DNA of 33,076 nt from UBA668 sp041178405 (GTDB lineage: Bacteria > Actinomycetota > Acidimicrobiia > Acidimicrobiales > Ilumatobacteraceae). The DNA is taken from NCBI GenBank assembly GCA_041178405.1, contig JBEGVK010000150.1, positions 1 through 33,076 on the forward strand, written 5' to 3'. The translations under genes were made by a program, and so were the position numbers. Shown piece after piece: positions 22,273 to 30,271 of the stretch. Position 1 is the first letter of the stretch. Every line of letters starts with the position of its first letter. The notes beneath the pieces were generated by a model that did no database searches, was not told the origin of the DNA, and saw only the letters and a list, made by a program, of their open reading frames with translations.

Positions 22273-24561
22273 ATGAGCCCCGCCGCAGCACCCGCTCCCA
22301 CCGCCTCGCCGCGCTTCGTCCGTGCCGACGGCCCCGACAAGGTCACCGGCAGCGGGAGGTACACCGCCGACCTCACGCTCACCGGCTGCCTCGCCGCCAA
22401 GTTCCGCTACGCAGGCGTCGCCCACGCCCGCATCCGCCGGCTCGACGTGTCAGCGGCCCGCTCGATGCCCGGCGTGTTCGCCGTGCTCACCGCCGACGAC
22501 GTGCCCGATGTCCGCTACGGCCCGTTCGTGAAGGATCGCACCCTGTTCGCACGCGATGTAGTGCGCTTCGAGGGCGAGATCATCGCTGCGGTTGCCGCAG
22601 TCGATGCTGCGACTGCGCAGCGGGCCGCCGATGCCATCGTTGTCGAGTTCGAAGCGCTGCCGGTCGTCAACGACATCGAAGCCGCCCTGCAGACCGGCTC
22701 GCCGCTCGTGCACGAGGGTTGGAGCGGCTACGAGGCTGCCGATCCGATGGTGCGCGACCGCAACGACGCCACGTCGTCCACCATCACCCGAGGAGACGTC
22801 GACGCAGCCCTTGCTGCGGCCGACATCGTGGTGAAGGGCCGCTATGTCGCCGACGGGTGCCACGCCGCGCCCATCGAGCCGCGATCGGTCGTCGCCCAGT
22901 GGGAGGGCAACAAGGTCACCATCTGGACGAGCACGCAGGTGCCGTTCGATGCCCGCTCGGGCGTGTGCGAGACGCTCGGACTGCCCGCCAGTCGCGTCCG
23001 CGTCATCGTGCCCCATCTCGGAGGCGGCTTCGGCGGCAAGTGCGGCTTCCATTTCGAGGCCCATGTGGCGGCTCTCGCCCGGGCCACCCGGCGGCCAGTG
23101 CGACTCGTCTTCTCGCGTCGCGAGGAGTTCCTTGCACCCGACCGACGCCGCGAGGGCATCGTCTACGAGTTCGAGACGGGCGCACTGCGCGACGGCACGA
23201 TCGTCGGCCATCGCGTCTGGCTGGCCATCGACAACGGCGCCTACACCTCCGACAGCGGGTTCTTTGCCCAGATGGCAGCCATGCACGCGCTCGGGCCGTA
23301 TCAGGTGCCCAACATCCGCGCCGAGGCACACCTCGTCTACACCAACCACCAGCCGTCGGGCTCGGTGCGCGCTCCAACGGCACCGCAGAGCTGCTGGGCG
23401 CTCGAGTCGCACCTCGACGAGTTGGCGAATGCGCTTGGCATCGACCCAGTCGAGCTACGCCGGCGCAATGCCGTGCGCACGGGCGGCACAGGTCCCACTG
23501 GCCAGACGTATGGCGAGATCGGCCTCCTCGACTGCATCGATGCGGCCACTGCTGCCGTCGGCTACGGCCAGCCGCTGCCCGACGACGAGGCGATCGGCGT
23601 CGCCGTGGGATGGTGGCCGTCGTTCGCTGCGCCATCGGGCGTATTCGTGAAGGTCGATGGCGACGGCAGCGGCCAGATCATCACCGGCGCACAAGAGTGC
23701 GGCACCGGCGCCGTGATGACACTCCGCCAGCTCGTCGCCGACGAGCTGGGCATGGCAGCCGATGACTTCGAGCTCGTCTACCAGGACACCAGCGCAGCGC
23801 CGTACGACATGGGTGCCACCGGTTCGCAGACGCTCTTCAACAACGGACGTGCCGCCATTGCTGCCGCCGGGCAGATCGCCGACCAGCTGCGTCGGCTCGC
23901 CGCCGACCGGCTCGAGGCCGCCGTCGACGACATCGTCCTCGAGGGCGGCAGGGCATCAGTGCGCGGTACCCCCTCGGCTGGCGTCGCCATCGCCGACCTC
24001 GCCGCAGAGGCCGCCGGCGGCGAGCTGCTCATCGCCCACGGATCGGGGCTGCCGCCGTCAGCGCCGGTCATCGAAGGTGCCACGTGCATCGGTGACGTCG
24101 GCGTAGCGGCCTGGATCGCACCGCAGTTCAGCTGCCATGCGGTCCGGGTGAAGGTCGACCGCGAGACCGGCGTCGTGCGCGTGCTCCACGTCGGCGCTGC
24201 CCACGACTCGGGCACGATCATCAACCCGGTCGGGGCCGAGGGCCAGGTGCAGGGTGCTGTGCTGATGGGAATCGGCCAGGCGCTCACCGAGGGGACGGTC
24301 TACGACGAGGCCGGGCATCAGCGCAATGCCGGACTGCTCGAGTACAAGCTGCAGACCTGCGCCGATGCACCCGAGATCGACATCCACTTCGTGCAGATCC
24401 CCACACCCGATGCGGGTCCTCGAGGGGCGAAGGGCCTCGCAGAGGCCCCGAACGTTGCCACCGCTGCAGCCATCGCCAATGCCATTGCCAAGGTCTCGGG
24501 CCGCGTGCGTCAGCTGCCCATGACTGCCGAGCGCGTCTGGCGCACGGGGGTGGGTGCCTGA
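22273..24561 (+). CDS. Molybdenum hydroxylase large (Moco) subunit, xanthine dehydrogenase/CoxL family
   Basis: A 762-residue catalytic subunit that hydroxylates carbon centres using water at a molybdopterin-cytosine-dinucleotide cofactor. The N-terminal domain opens with R-x-D-G-P-D-K-V-T-G-S-G-R-Y-T-A-D. Later signatures are L-G-G-G-F-G-G-K for the first Moco loop, S-V-R-A-P-T-A-P-Q, and G-A-Q-E-C-G-T-G. The catalytic glutamate is Glu724 (codon 24442-24444) in G-A-K-G-L-A-E-A-P, where most relatives have G-E-P/G-E-A; the Gly-to-Ala change is unusual. There is no CoxL-type A-Y-x-C-S-F-R loop, so CO oxidation is excluded. The substrate may be an N-heterocycle, purine, aldehyde or acyl-CoA. 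Subunit order is large-medium-small. Its stop overlaps the FAD-subunit start by one base. Confidence 0.92.
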   Translation: MSPAAAPAPTASPRFVRADGPDKVTGSGRYTADLTLTGCLAAKFRYAGVAHARIRRLDVSAARSMPGVFAVLTADDVPDVRYGPFVKDRTLFARDVVRFEGEIIAAVAAVDAATAQRAADAIVVEFEALPVVNDIEAALQTGSPLVHEGWSGYEAADPMVRDRNDATSSTITRGDVDAALAAADIVVKGRYVADGCHAAPIEPRSVVAQWEGNKVTIWTSTQVPFDARSGVCETLGLPASRVRVIVPHLGGGFGGKCGFHFEAHVAALARATRRPVRLVFSRREEFLAPDRRREGIVYEFETGALRDGTIVGHRVWLAIDNGAYTSDSGFFAQMAAMHALGPYQVPNIRAEAHLVYTNHQPSGSVRAPTAPQSCWALESHLDELANALGIDPVELRRRNAVRTGGTGPTGQTYGEIGLLDCIDAATAAVGYGQPLPDDEAIGVAVGWWPSFAAPSGVFVKVDGDGSGQIITGAQECGTGAVMTLRQLVADELGMAADDFELVYQDTSAAPYDMGATGSQTLFNNGRAAIAAAGQIADQLRRLAADRLEAAVDDIVLEGGRASVRGTPSAGVAIADLAAEAAGGELLIAHGSGLPPSAPVIEGATCIGDVGVAAWIAPQFSCHAVRVKVDRETGVVRVLHVGAAHDSGTIINPVGAEGQVQGAVLMGIGQALTEGTVYDEAGHQRNAGLLEYKLQTCADAPEIDIHFVQIPTPDAGPRGAKGLAEAPNVATAAAIANAIAKVSGRVRQLPMTAERVWRTGVGA

Positions 24562-25478
24562 TGTCGTTCACGATTGCCTCGACACTCGACGATGCGCTGG
24601 CGGCATTGGCCGCAGGCGCTCGTCCAATCGCCGGCGGCAGCGACCTCGTCGTCGGTGCACGCCACGGCAAGGCTCCGCTGCCCGGCCAGCTCGTCGCCAT
24701 CGACCGGATCGCCGAGCTCCGCGGGGTGTGCGCCACCGACAGCGGCGTCGCCATCGGCGCGCTCACCTCGCACGGCGAACTCGAGTCGAATGCGCTCATC
24801 TGCGACCGCTGGTCGGCCTTGGCTGATGGATGCGCGCTCGTGGGGTCGCCGGCCACGCGTCATGTCGGAACGATCGGGGGCAACGTGATGAACGCCAGCC
24901 CGGCGATGGACACGGGCGCTCCGCTGGTGGTGCTCGGCGCCGAGGTCGAACTGCGCTCGCAGCGCGGCAGCCGGCATGTCACCGCCGCCGACCTGTGGAC
25001 CGGCCCGGGCCGCACCTCGGCCGCTGCCGACGAGCTGTGCACTGTCGTGCACCTGCCCGATCAGGGCGCCCGCTCGGGCAGTGCCTACCTGCGGCTCGAG
25101 TACCGGCGGGCGATGGAGATCGCCATCGTCGGCGCAGCCGCCTCGGTGTCGCTCGCCGACGACGGCACGGTGGCCTGCGCCTCGGTGGCGCTCACTGCCG
25201 TGGCCCCCACCATCCTCGCGGTCACCGGCCTCGACACGCTCGTCGGCATGCCGGTGGCCGCAGCGGCTGCAGCGGCCCGCGCTGCGGCCAGCGAGCAGGC
25301 CAGGCCCATCAGCGACCTGCGCGCCTCCGACGACTACCGCCGGCACGCCGTCGGCGTCATGGCCGGACGGGCCATCGAGGCCGCCGCCCGCCGTGCCGCC
25401 GGCGAATCGATTCCCGTTCCCCTCAATCGCAGCACCGGCATCGGCGCTGCCTGGTCGTCCACAGGAGCCGCATCATGA
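24561..25478 (+). CDS. Molybdenum hydroxylase medium (FAD) subunit, CoxM/XdhB type
   Basis: A 305-residue FAD-binding subunit of the vanillyl-alcohol-oxidase-like fold. It has I-A-G-G-S-D-L-V-V-G near the N-terminus, the first FAD loop of CoxM proteins. The second FAD loop is T-R-H-V-G-T-I-G-G-N-V-M-N-A-S-P-A-M-D. A Y-L-R-L-E-Y-R-R-A-M-E-I-A-I-V motif and the C-terminal CO-dehydrogenase FAD domain follow. It moves electrons from the iron-sulfur subunit to the acceptor. The TGATG junction with the large subunit and an ATGA junction with the small subunit indicate one translationally coupled complex. Confidence 0.92.
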   Translation: MSFTIASTLDDALAALAAGARPIAGGSDLVVGARHGKAPLPGQLVAIDRIAELRGVCATDSGVAIGALTSHGELESNALICDRWSALADGCALVGSPATRHVGTIGGNVMNASPAMDTGAPLVVLGAEVELRSQRGSRHVTAADLWTGPGRTSAAADELCTVVHLPDQGARSGSAYLRLEYRRAMEIAIVGAAASVSLADDGTVACASVALTAVAPTILAVTGLDTLVGMPVAAAAAAARAAASEQARPISDLRASDDYRRHAVGVMAGRAIEAAARRAAGESIPVPLNRSTGIGAAWSSTGAAS

Positions 25479-25945
25479 GCGACCGCCTCGACATCACCCT
25501 GCGGGTGAATGGCACCGAGTACCCCGTCTCCGTCGAGATGCATCGCAACCTGCTCAGCGTCATTCGCACCGAGGTCGGCCTCACCGGCACCAAGGAGGGC
25601 TGTGACGACTGCGAGTGCGGTGCGTGCATGGTGCTCGTCGACGGTCAGCCGGTGAACTCGTGCAGCTATCTCGCTGCCCAGGCGCAGGGCCGGGAGGTCA
25701 CGACCGTCGAGGGGCTGATGCCGACTGACGGCCTCCATCCTCTGCAGCGCAACATTCTCGACGAGGGCGGCGTGCAGTGCGGATACTGCACGCCGGGAAT
25801 GCTCGTCTCGGCATCGGCCCTGCTCGCACGCTGTCCGTCGCCCACCGACGAGGACATCAGGATTGGGCTCAGCGGCAACCTGTGCCGCTGCACCGGCTAC
25901 GCCAAGATCATCGCTGCAGTGCAGCGCACCGCTGCCGAGGGCTGA
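25475..25945 (+). CDS. Molybdenum hydroxylase small (2x[2Fe-2S]) subunit, CoxS/XdhC type
   Basis: A 156-residue iron-sulfur subunit. The N-terminal plant-ferredoxin-like cluster uses Cys43, Cys48, Cys51 and Cys63 (G-C-D-D-C-E-C-G-A-C, with an extra Cys46). The second, helical cluster uses Cys102, Cys105, Cys137 and Cys139 (Q-C-G-Y-C-T-P-G-M and N-L-C-R-C-T-G-Y). Length and motifs are standard, so the complex looks functional. Its start overlaps the FAD-subunit stop (ATGA at 25475-25478). It ends 30 bases before the stop of the convergent ABC ATPase gene, with no obvious terminator between them. No maturation genes (CoxDEF type, MobA/MocA) are in the window. Confidence 0.95.
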   Translation: MSDRLDITLRVNGTEYPVSVEMHRNLLSVIRTEVGLTGTKEGCDDCECGACMVLVDGQPVNSCSYLAAQAQGREVTTVEGLMPTDGLHPLQRNILDEGGVQCGYCTPGMLVSASALLARCPSPTDEDIRIGLSGNLCRCTGYAKIIAAVQRTAAEG

Positions 25946-25975
25946 GCAGCGCCGGCAGCGACCGGCCCACGCTCT

Positions 25976-27013
25976 CTACGCCTGCTCGCACACCGCGCTG
26001 CGTGCATCCACCTGCACATGCACGCGATCGGCGATACGCAGTCGGTCGGCTCCGCCCTGTCCGACGTCGGCCTTGACGAGCAGGTCGAGTCCGTCTAGCC
26101 GCACGCCCACGGTGGTGGTGGATCCCTGGAAGACGACAGCGGTGACCGTGCCGGGAAGCCCCGACTCGGCTATCCGCACGTCCTCGGGACGTACCAGCAG
26201 GCTGACCGACGTGCCGGCAGCCAGCGCTGCGGGAGCAGGCGACTCGACGTGCATGCCGCCGATCGTTGCGCCGCCTGCAGCGGCGGTCGCCGGGAACTCG
26301 TTCATCGAGCCGACGAAGCGTGCGACGAATGCGGTGGCCGGGTTCCGGTACACCTCAGTGGGCGTTCCGATCTGCTCGACACGGCCATTCGACATGACGC
26401 AGATGCGGTCGCTGATGGCGAGCGCCTCTTCCTGGTCGTGCGTCACGAACAGCGTGGTGATGCGCAGCTCGGTCTGCAGGCGGCGGATCTCGTCGCGCAG
26501 GCTGGCACGCACCTTTGCGTCGAGGGCGCTGAGCGGCTCGTCGAGCAGCAGCACCTGCGGCTTGATGGCAAGCGCTCGGGCGAGGGCGACACGCTGCTGC
26601 TGGCCGCCCGACAGCTGATGCGCATAGCGGTTCGCCATCGAGGTGAGCTGCACCATCTCCATCATCTCGTGCACCCGCCGGCGCCGGTCGTCCTTGGGCA
26701 TCTTGCGCGTGCGCAGGCCGAACTCGATGTTCTGGGCGACCGTCAGGTTGGGAAACAGGCTGTAGCTCTGGAACACCATGCCCATGTTGCGCTCGTGCGC
26801 CGGCATGCGCGTCACCTCGGTGCCACCAACGTGCACGGTGCCTGTGTCCGGCACCTCGAAGCCGGCGGCGATGCGCAGTGCCGTCGTCTTCCCGCACCCC
26901 GATGGGCCGAGGAGCGTGATGAGCTCACCCTCCTGCACGCTGAGATCGAGACCCTCGAGCGCCACGGTGGCACCGAATGTCTTGCGGATGGCGCGGTAGT
27001 CGAGATTCGTCAT
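25976..27013 (-). CDS. ABC transporter ATPase, PotA/FbpC/PhnT type
   Basis: A 345-residue ATPase. Walker A is G-P-S-G-C-G-K-T (36-43), the Q-loop is V-F-Q-S-Y-S-L-F-P-N-L-T-V, the signature is L-S-G-G-Q-Q-Q-R-V-A-L, and Walker B is L-L-L-D-E-P-L-S-A-L-D, with H-loop V-T-H-D-Q-E-E-A. The C-terminal TOBE domain carries L-V-R-P-E-D-V-R, typical of polyamine, iron, thiamine and aminoalkylphosphonate importers. Its ATG overlaps the permease stop by one base. It is the last gene of a binding protein-permease-permease-ATPase operon. It may also energise the transporter at 19204-22239, which lacks its own ATPase. Confidence 0.93.
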   Translation of the reverse strand: MTNLDYRAIRKTFGATVALEGLDLSVQEGELITLLGPSGCGKTTALRIAAGFEVPDTGTVHVGGTEVTRMPAHERNMGMVFQSYSLFPNLTVAQNIEFGLRTRKMPKDDRRRRVHEMMEMVQLTSMANRYAHQLSGGQQQRVALARALAIKPQVLLLDEPLSALDAKVRASLRDEIRRLQTELRITTLFVTHDQEEALAISDRICVMSNGRVEQIGTPTEVYRNPATAFVARFVGSMNEFPATAAAGGATIGGMHVESPAPAALAAGTSVSLLVRPEDVRIAESGLPGTVTAVVFQGSTTTVGVRLDGLDLLVKADVGQGGADRLRIADRVHVQVDARSAVCEQA

Positions 27014-27933
27014 CAGGCATCCTGCGGAGAGATCGGGGCGGAGGCCTCCGCCGGCGGGACATACGGGCGACTACTGCGGTCGCGTCTGCGGGTGAGCCGA
27101 CTGAGCACCACGAACAGCAGGGTCGTGAGGAGCAATGCGAGCAGGTTGAGTGCATACCCTCCCTGTGGCTCTCGCCCCACGAAGGTGGCCTGGTAGCGCG
27201 GCAGGGTCTCCTTCAGGAGCGTGTCGGCGATGGTGAACTCGCCGATGGTGACCGCCGCCGTGAGGAATGCCGCCGAGATGATCGCCGTGCGCAGGTTCGG
27301 GATGAGCACCCGCCACAGCGTGGTGCCCCAGCCGGCTCCGAGGCTGCGCGAGGCATCGACGAGCGTGCGCAGGTCGATGGCGCGCAGTCCGGCGTCGATC
27401 GACCGGTAGGTGAACGGCAGTGCCAGTACGACGTAGAACGGGATGAGCGAGTAGTCGGAGTTCAGGAACCAGCGTGCGTACGGCTTCACGACGATGATGC
27501 CGGCCACCATCGCAATGGGCGGAATCATGTACGGCAGCACCGTGAGGAACTCGATGGCTGCGCGAGCCCTCGGCACCCGCAGGTGCGTCCACACAGCGGT
27601 CGGCACCAAGAGCAGCAACGTCAGCGTCACCGTGCCAGCAGCGAGCGTCAGGCTGAGGCGCAAGGCGGGCCAGAACGCAGCGTCCTTGAACGCCAGCGTC
27701 ATGCCCGTGAGCGACCAGTTCTTGAAGAGCGTCTCGCGCCCGAGCAGGAAGGCGGGCACGTTCTGGAGGGCGTAGCGGGCGAGGGTGAGCAGCGGCAGGG
27801 CGAAGTAGACGGCGCAGATGATGACAACGATCGACGGCACGACCGCCCCGAGACGCCGACGGGTGCCGACGATGCCCGACGCCGGCGGCGCCGGCGCAGA
27901 CTGCGCGTCGACCATGTCGATCGGCGCGGTCAC
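27013..27933 (-). CDS. ABC transporter permease (PotC/FbpB type)
   Basis: A 306-residue inner-membrane protein with six helices. The EAA loop is V-D-A-S-R-S-L-G-A-G followed by V-L-I-P-N-L. It contains L-P-Y-M-I-P-P-I-A-M-V-A-G-I and an A-V-T-I-G-E-F-T-I-A loop, as in iron/polyamine-type permeases. The start is taken as GTG at 27933, which overlaps the previous stop (GTGA); no ATG fits the junction. A short Ala/Pro-rich cytoplasmic tail precedes helix 1. It forms the channel with the product of 27930-28850. Confidence 0.9.
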   Translation of the reverse strand: MTAPIDMVDAQSAPAPPASGIVGTRRRLGAVVPSIVVIICAVYFALPLLTLARYALQNVPAFLLGRETLFKNWSLTGMTLAFKDAAFWPALRLSLTLAAGTVTLTLLLLVPTAVWTHLRVPRARAAIEFLTVLPYMIPPIAMVAGIIVVKPYARWFLNSDYSLIPFYVVLALPFTYRSIDAGLRAIDLRTLVDASRSLGAGWGTTLWRVLIPNLRTAIISAAFLTAAVTIGEFTIADTLLKETLPRYQATFVGREPQGGYALNLLALLLTTLLFVVLSRLTRRRDRSSRPYVPPAEASAPISPQDA

Positions 27934-28850
27934 GACTGCCACCGTTCGGCGCGCTTGCGAGCCACCCAGTAGCAGCCCATCGCGAACGCCATGATGATGA
28001 TCATCCAGGCGGCGAGGGAGAACCCGACGGCATCCTCGCCGACGTTCACGTCGCCGCCGAGGAAGAACGCGAGTCGCAGCGACACGATCCGCGAGCTCTC
28101 GGTGAGCACGCGCGCCGTCGCATAGGCAGCAAACGAGTTGGCGAACAACAGCAGGAATCCGCCGAGCAGCGACGGAGCCAGTACCGGCAGGCCGATCCGG
28201 CGCCAGTAGGTCGAGGTGGTGCCGCCCAGGTTGGCGCATGCCTCGCGCCACGACTGACGCAGCCCGTCGATCGCAGGAAGCGTGATGAGCACCATCAGCG
28301 GGATGTTGAAGTACGAGTACACGACAACGAGACCCAGCCTGCTGCCGAGGTCGAAGTCGCCTGCGTAGATGTCGATGCCGAAGAACTTCAGTGCGTTGGT
28401 GAGCACTCCGGCCCGGGCGCCCAGCAGGGTGATGAACGCGAAGGCGAGCGGCAGTCCGCCCATGTTGGCCGCCACGCCGCTGAACGACGTGATGAGGCCG
28501 CGCAGCCACCGTGGGCGGGTGAGACGCGTCGCTGCATAGGCGAGCAGCGTGCCGAGCACCACGCCGACGGCAGCAGACCCGGCCGAGAAGCCGACGGAGA
28601 AGTAGAAGGCGTCGAGGTTCTGGCCGGTGAAGGCCTCGCGCATTGCATCGAGCGACCATCCGCCGTCCTCGGTGCGCAGCGCATCGCGGAAGACGCTGAT
28701 GGCCGGGACGATGAGGAACAGTCCGAGGAATGCGACGAACGGGAGCAGGCCGATCCACGACCATGAGCGGCGGCGGGCCGCTGTCTCAGAGCGCGCCGAG
28801 GGGGGCGCACCGGTGGTGCGCCCCCCTGCGGGCACTGCAATGTCGGTCAT
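27930..28850 (-). CDS. ABC transporter permease (PotB/FbpB type)
   Basis: A 306-residue inner-membrane protein with six helices. The EAA loop is R-E-A-C-A-N-L-G-G-T followed by L-P-V-L-A-P-S-L. Helix 1 is preceded by a polar tail of about 32 residues rich in Arg, Ser and Gly. The only usable start is ATG 28850, 22 bases after the binding-protein stop. No strong ribosome site is visible, and the first codons carry a 12-bp hairpin (28800-28826), so expression is expected to be well below that of the binding protein. The stop overlaps the GTG of the next permease. Confidence 0.88.
   Translation of the reverse strand: MTDIAVPAGGRTTGAPPSARSETAARRRSWSWIGLLPFVAFLGLFLIVPAISVFRDALRTEDGGWSLDAMREAFTGQNLDAFYFSVGFSAGSAAVGVVLGTLLAYAATRLTRPRWLRGLITSFSGVAANMGGLPLAFAFITLLGARAGVLTNALKFFGIDIYAGDFDLGSRLGLVVVYSYFNIPLMVLITLPAIDGLRQSWREACANLGGTTSTYWRRIGLPVLAPSLLGGFLLLFANSFAAYATARVLTESSRIVSLRLAFFLGGDVNVGEDAVGFSLAAWMIIIMAFAMGCYWVARKRAERWQS
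28800..28826 (-). terminator. Terminator-like hairpin inside the start of the permease gene
   Basis: A perfect 12-bp stem (28800-28811 with 28815-28826) around a three-base loop. The arms are GGGGGG-CGCACC and its complement. It lies 46-72 bases after the binding-protein stop, yet 24 bases into the permease coding sequence. There is no T-run, so attenuation, mRNA protection or translational damping is more likely than full termination. It is the counterpart of the hairpin at 8121-8151 in the peptide-transporter operon. Confidence 0.6.
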
Positions 28851-28872
28851 TCGACCGGAATCCGGGAGCGGA

Positions 28873-30051
28873 TCAGGCGTCCGCCACCATCGGGCCCCAC
28901 TGCTCGGCGAGGACATCCTTCGCCGCCGCAATCTGGGCCGGGGTCAGGAAGCTCACCTGGGCGAGCAGCTCGTCCGGGGGCAGGTTGACCTTCTTGTCGT
29001 CGGTGACGAGGCCGCGCTCGGTGAGCGACACGATGCGGGCCGGGACGGCACCGCCCTCGAGGTACCCGAGTGCACCCTCATCGCTGAAGATGTGCTCCAT
29101 CCACAGCTTCGAGCAAGCCTGGTGCGGCGAGTTCTTCACCACGCCCTGGCCGTAGAAGCCGCCGTAGATGCCGTCGCTGGGGAAGTTCACCTCGACGGTG
29201 AGGCCGGCGGCCTCGAGGTCGGCCTTCAGGCCGGGCACGTTGTAGCTCCAGTCGATGGCGATCGGCGTCTCGCCCGACAGCACCGTCTCCTTGGTGACGT
29301 CGTTGGCGGCGAGGTTGCCCGATGCCTTCAGGTCGGCGAAGAACTGGATGCCGGGCATGATGTCGTCGGCGCTGCCGCCGTTGGCGATGCTGGCTGCCAT
29401 GACCGCGGCGAAGGCCGAGCCGGACTCACGCGGGTCGCCGTTGAGGGCGACGAGGCCCTCGTACTCGGGCTTGGCCAGGTCGGCGAATGTCTTCGGCGCC
29501 GTCGGCACGATGGTGGTGTTGGTGACGATGGCCATGATGCCGTAGTACGCCGCCGTCCAGTTGTTGTTGGCGTCCTTCAGGCCAGCCGGGATCTCCGCAT
29601 CCGAGGTGAGCATGTAGGGCTCGAAGAGACCCTTGTCGGTCATCTCCTGGGCGATGGCGGGGCTCACGTCGACGTTGTCGGGCATGTCAGCCTGACCGGC
29701 GAGGGTCTCGACGGCCTCCATCTCCTCCTTGGAGGACGCATCCGGGCTCGCCACCGGGTTCTCGACGCCCGGGTACTTGTCGCGGAAGCTCTGGAGGATG
29801 CCCTTGTAGTTGGCCCACTCGTCGGGCAGTGCGATGAGGTTCACCTTGGCGCCGTTGTCGAGGCACTCCTGGTAGAGCGCCGCCAGCGGATCTTCCCCGC
29901 CGCCACCAGCTGTGGTGTCGCTCGAGGTGTCCTGCGGTGCTGCCGTCGTGTCGGACGTCGTCTCCTCGCCGCCGCCGCATGCTGCCAGCAGAAGACTGCC
30001 GGCCATGAGGGCGGTGACGAGCCGACGGCCCGTCGTGGAACGCTGCTTCAT
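28873..30051 (-). CDS. ABC transporter substrate-binding lipoprotein (PotD/iron/aminophosphonate class)
   Basis: A 392-residue extracytoplasmic binding protein. The signal peptide ends in L-L-L-A-A-C with lipidated Cys25, then a Thr/Ser/Gly-rich linker to about residue 54. The mature domain has V-N-L-I-A-L-P-D-E-W-A-N-Y, a W-T-A-A-Y-Y-G-I-M-A-I-V-T-N strand, A-P-K-T-F-A-D-L-A-K-P-E-Y and G-E-T-P-I-A-I-D-W-S-Y-N. This is the extracellular solute-binding family 1/6 type that serves polyamines, thiamine, iron or 2-aminoethylphosphonate. GGGGAGAG just before the ATG at 30051 is a strong ribosome site. It is the first gene of the minus-strand operon. A quaternary amine such as carnitine is a candidate ligand from the context alone. 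Confidence 0.9.
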   Translation of the reverse strand: MKQRSTTGRRLVTALMAGSLLLAACGGGEETTSDTTAAPQDTSSDTTAGGGGEDPLAALYQECLDNGAKVNLIALPDEWANYKGILQSFRDKYPGVENPVASPDASSKEEMEAVETLAGQADMPDNVDVSPAIAQEMTDKGLFEPYMLTSDAEIPAGLKDANNNWTAAYYGIMAIVTNTTIVPTAPKTFADLAKPEYEGLVALNGDPRESGSAFAAVMAASIANGGSADDIMPGIQFFADLKASGNLAANDVTKETVLSGETPIAIDWSYNVPGLKADLEAAGLTVEVNFPSDGIYGGFYGQGVVKNSPHQACSKLWMEHIFSDEGALGYLEGGAVPARIVSLTERGLVTDDKKVNLPPDELLAQVSFLTPAQIAAAKDVLAEQWGPMVADA

Positions 30052-30094
30052 GTTCTCTCCCCTTGTGGTTGTGGTTGTCCGGGTGACGGGCCGC

Positions 30095-30100
30095 ACGCTA
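30095..30100 (-). promoter_or_regulatory. Possible -10 box of the minus-strand ABC operon
   Basis: TAGCGT on the minus strand, 43 bases before the ATG at 30051, in the 220-base gap (30052-30271) after the SDR gene. The rest of this gap shows no convincing terminator or operator. Confidence 0.3.
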
Positions 30101-30271
30101 CGACCGAGAGGTCGACACCCGGTTGCGCGCGACCGTACCGCAGATGAACCCTCGGCACCGTCTTCCCGGCGCCGCAGTGCCAGCAACGAGCACCGGCGGT
30201 CCCGCCAGGGTCGGCACGCCCCCGCCGTCGGCTGAGCAGCGGCATCCGACTCCCCGACGCCCGTCGTGAAC

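Noticed and set aside
22273..25945. Aerobic CO dehydrogenase (coxLMS)
   Set aside because: The large subunit lacks the A-Y-x-C-S-F-R loop required for the Mo-Cu site, and the gene order is large-medium-small instead of medium-small-large.
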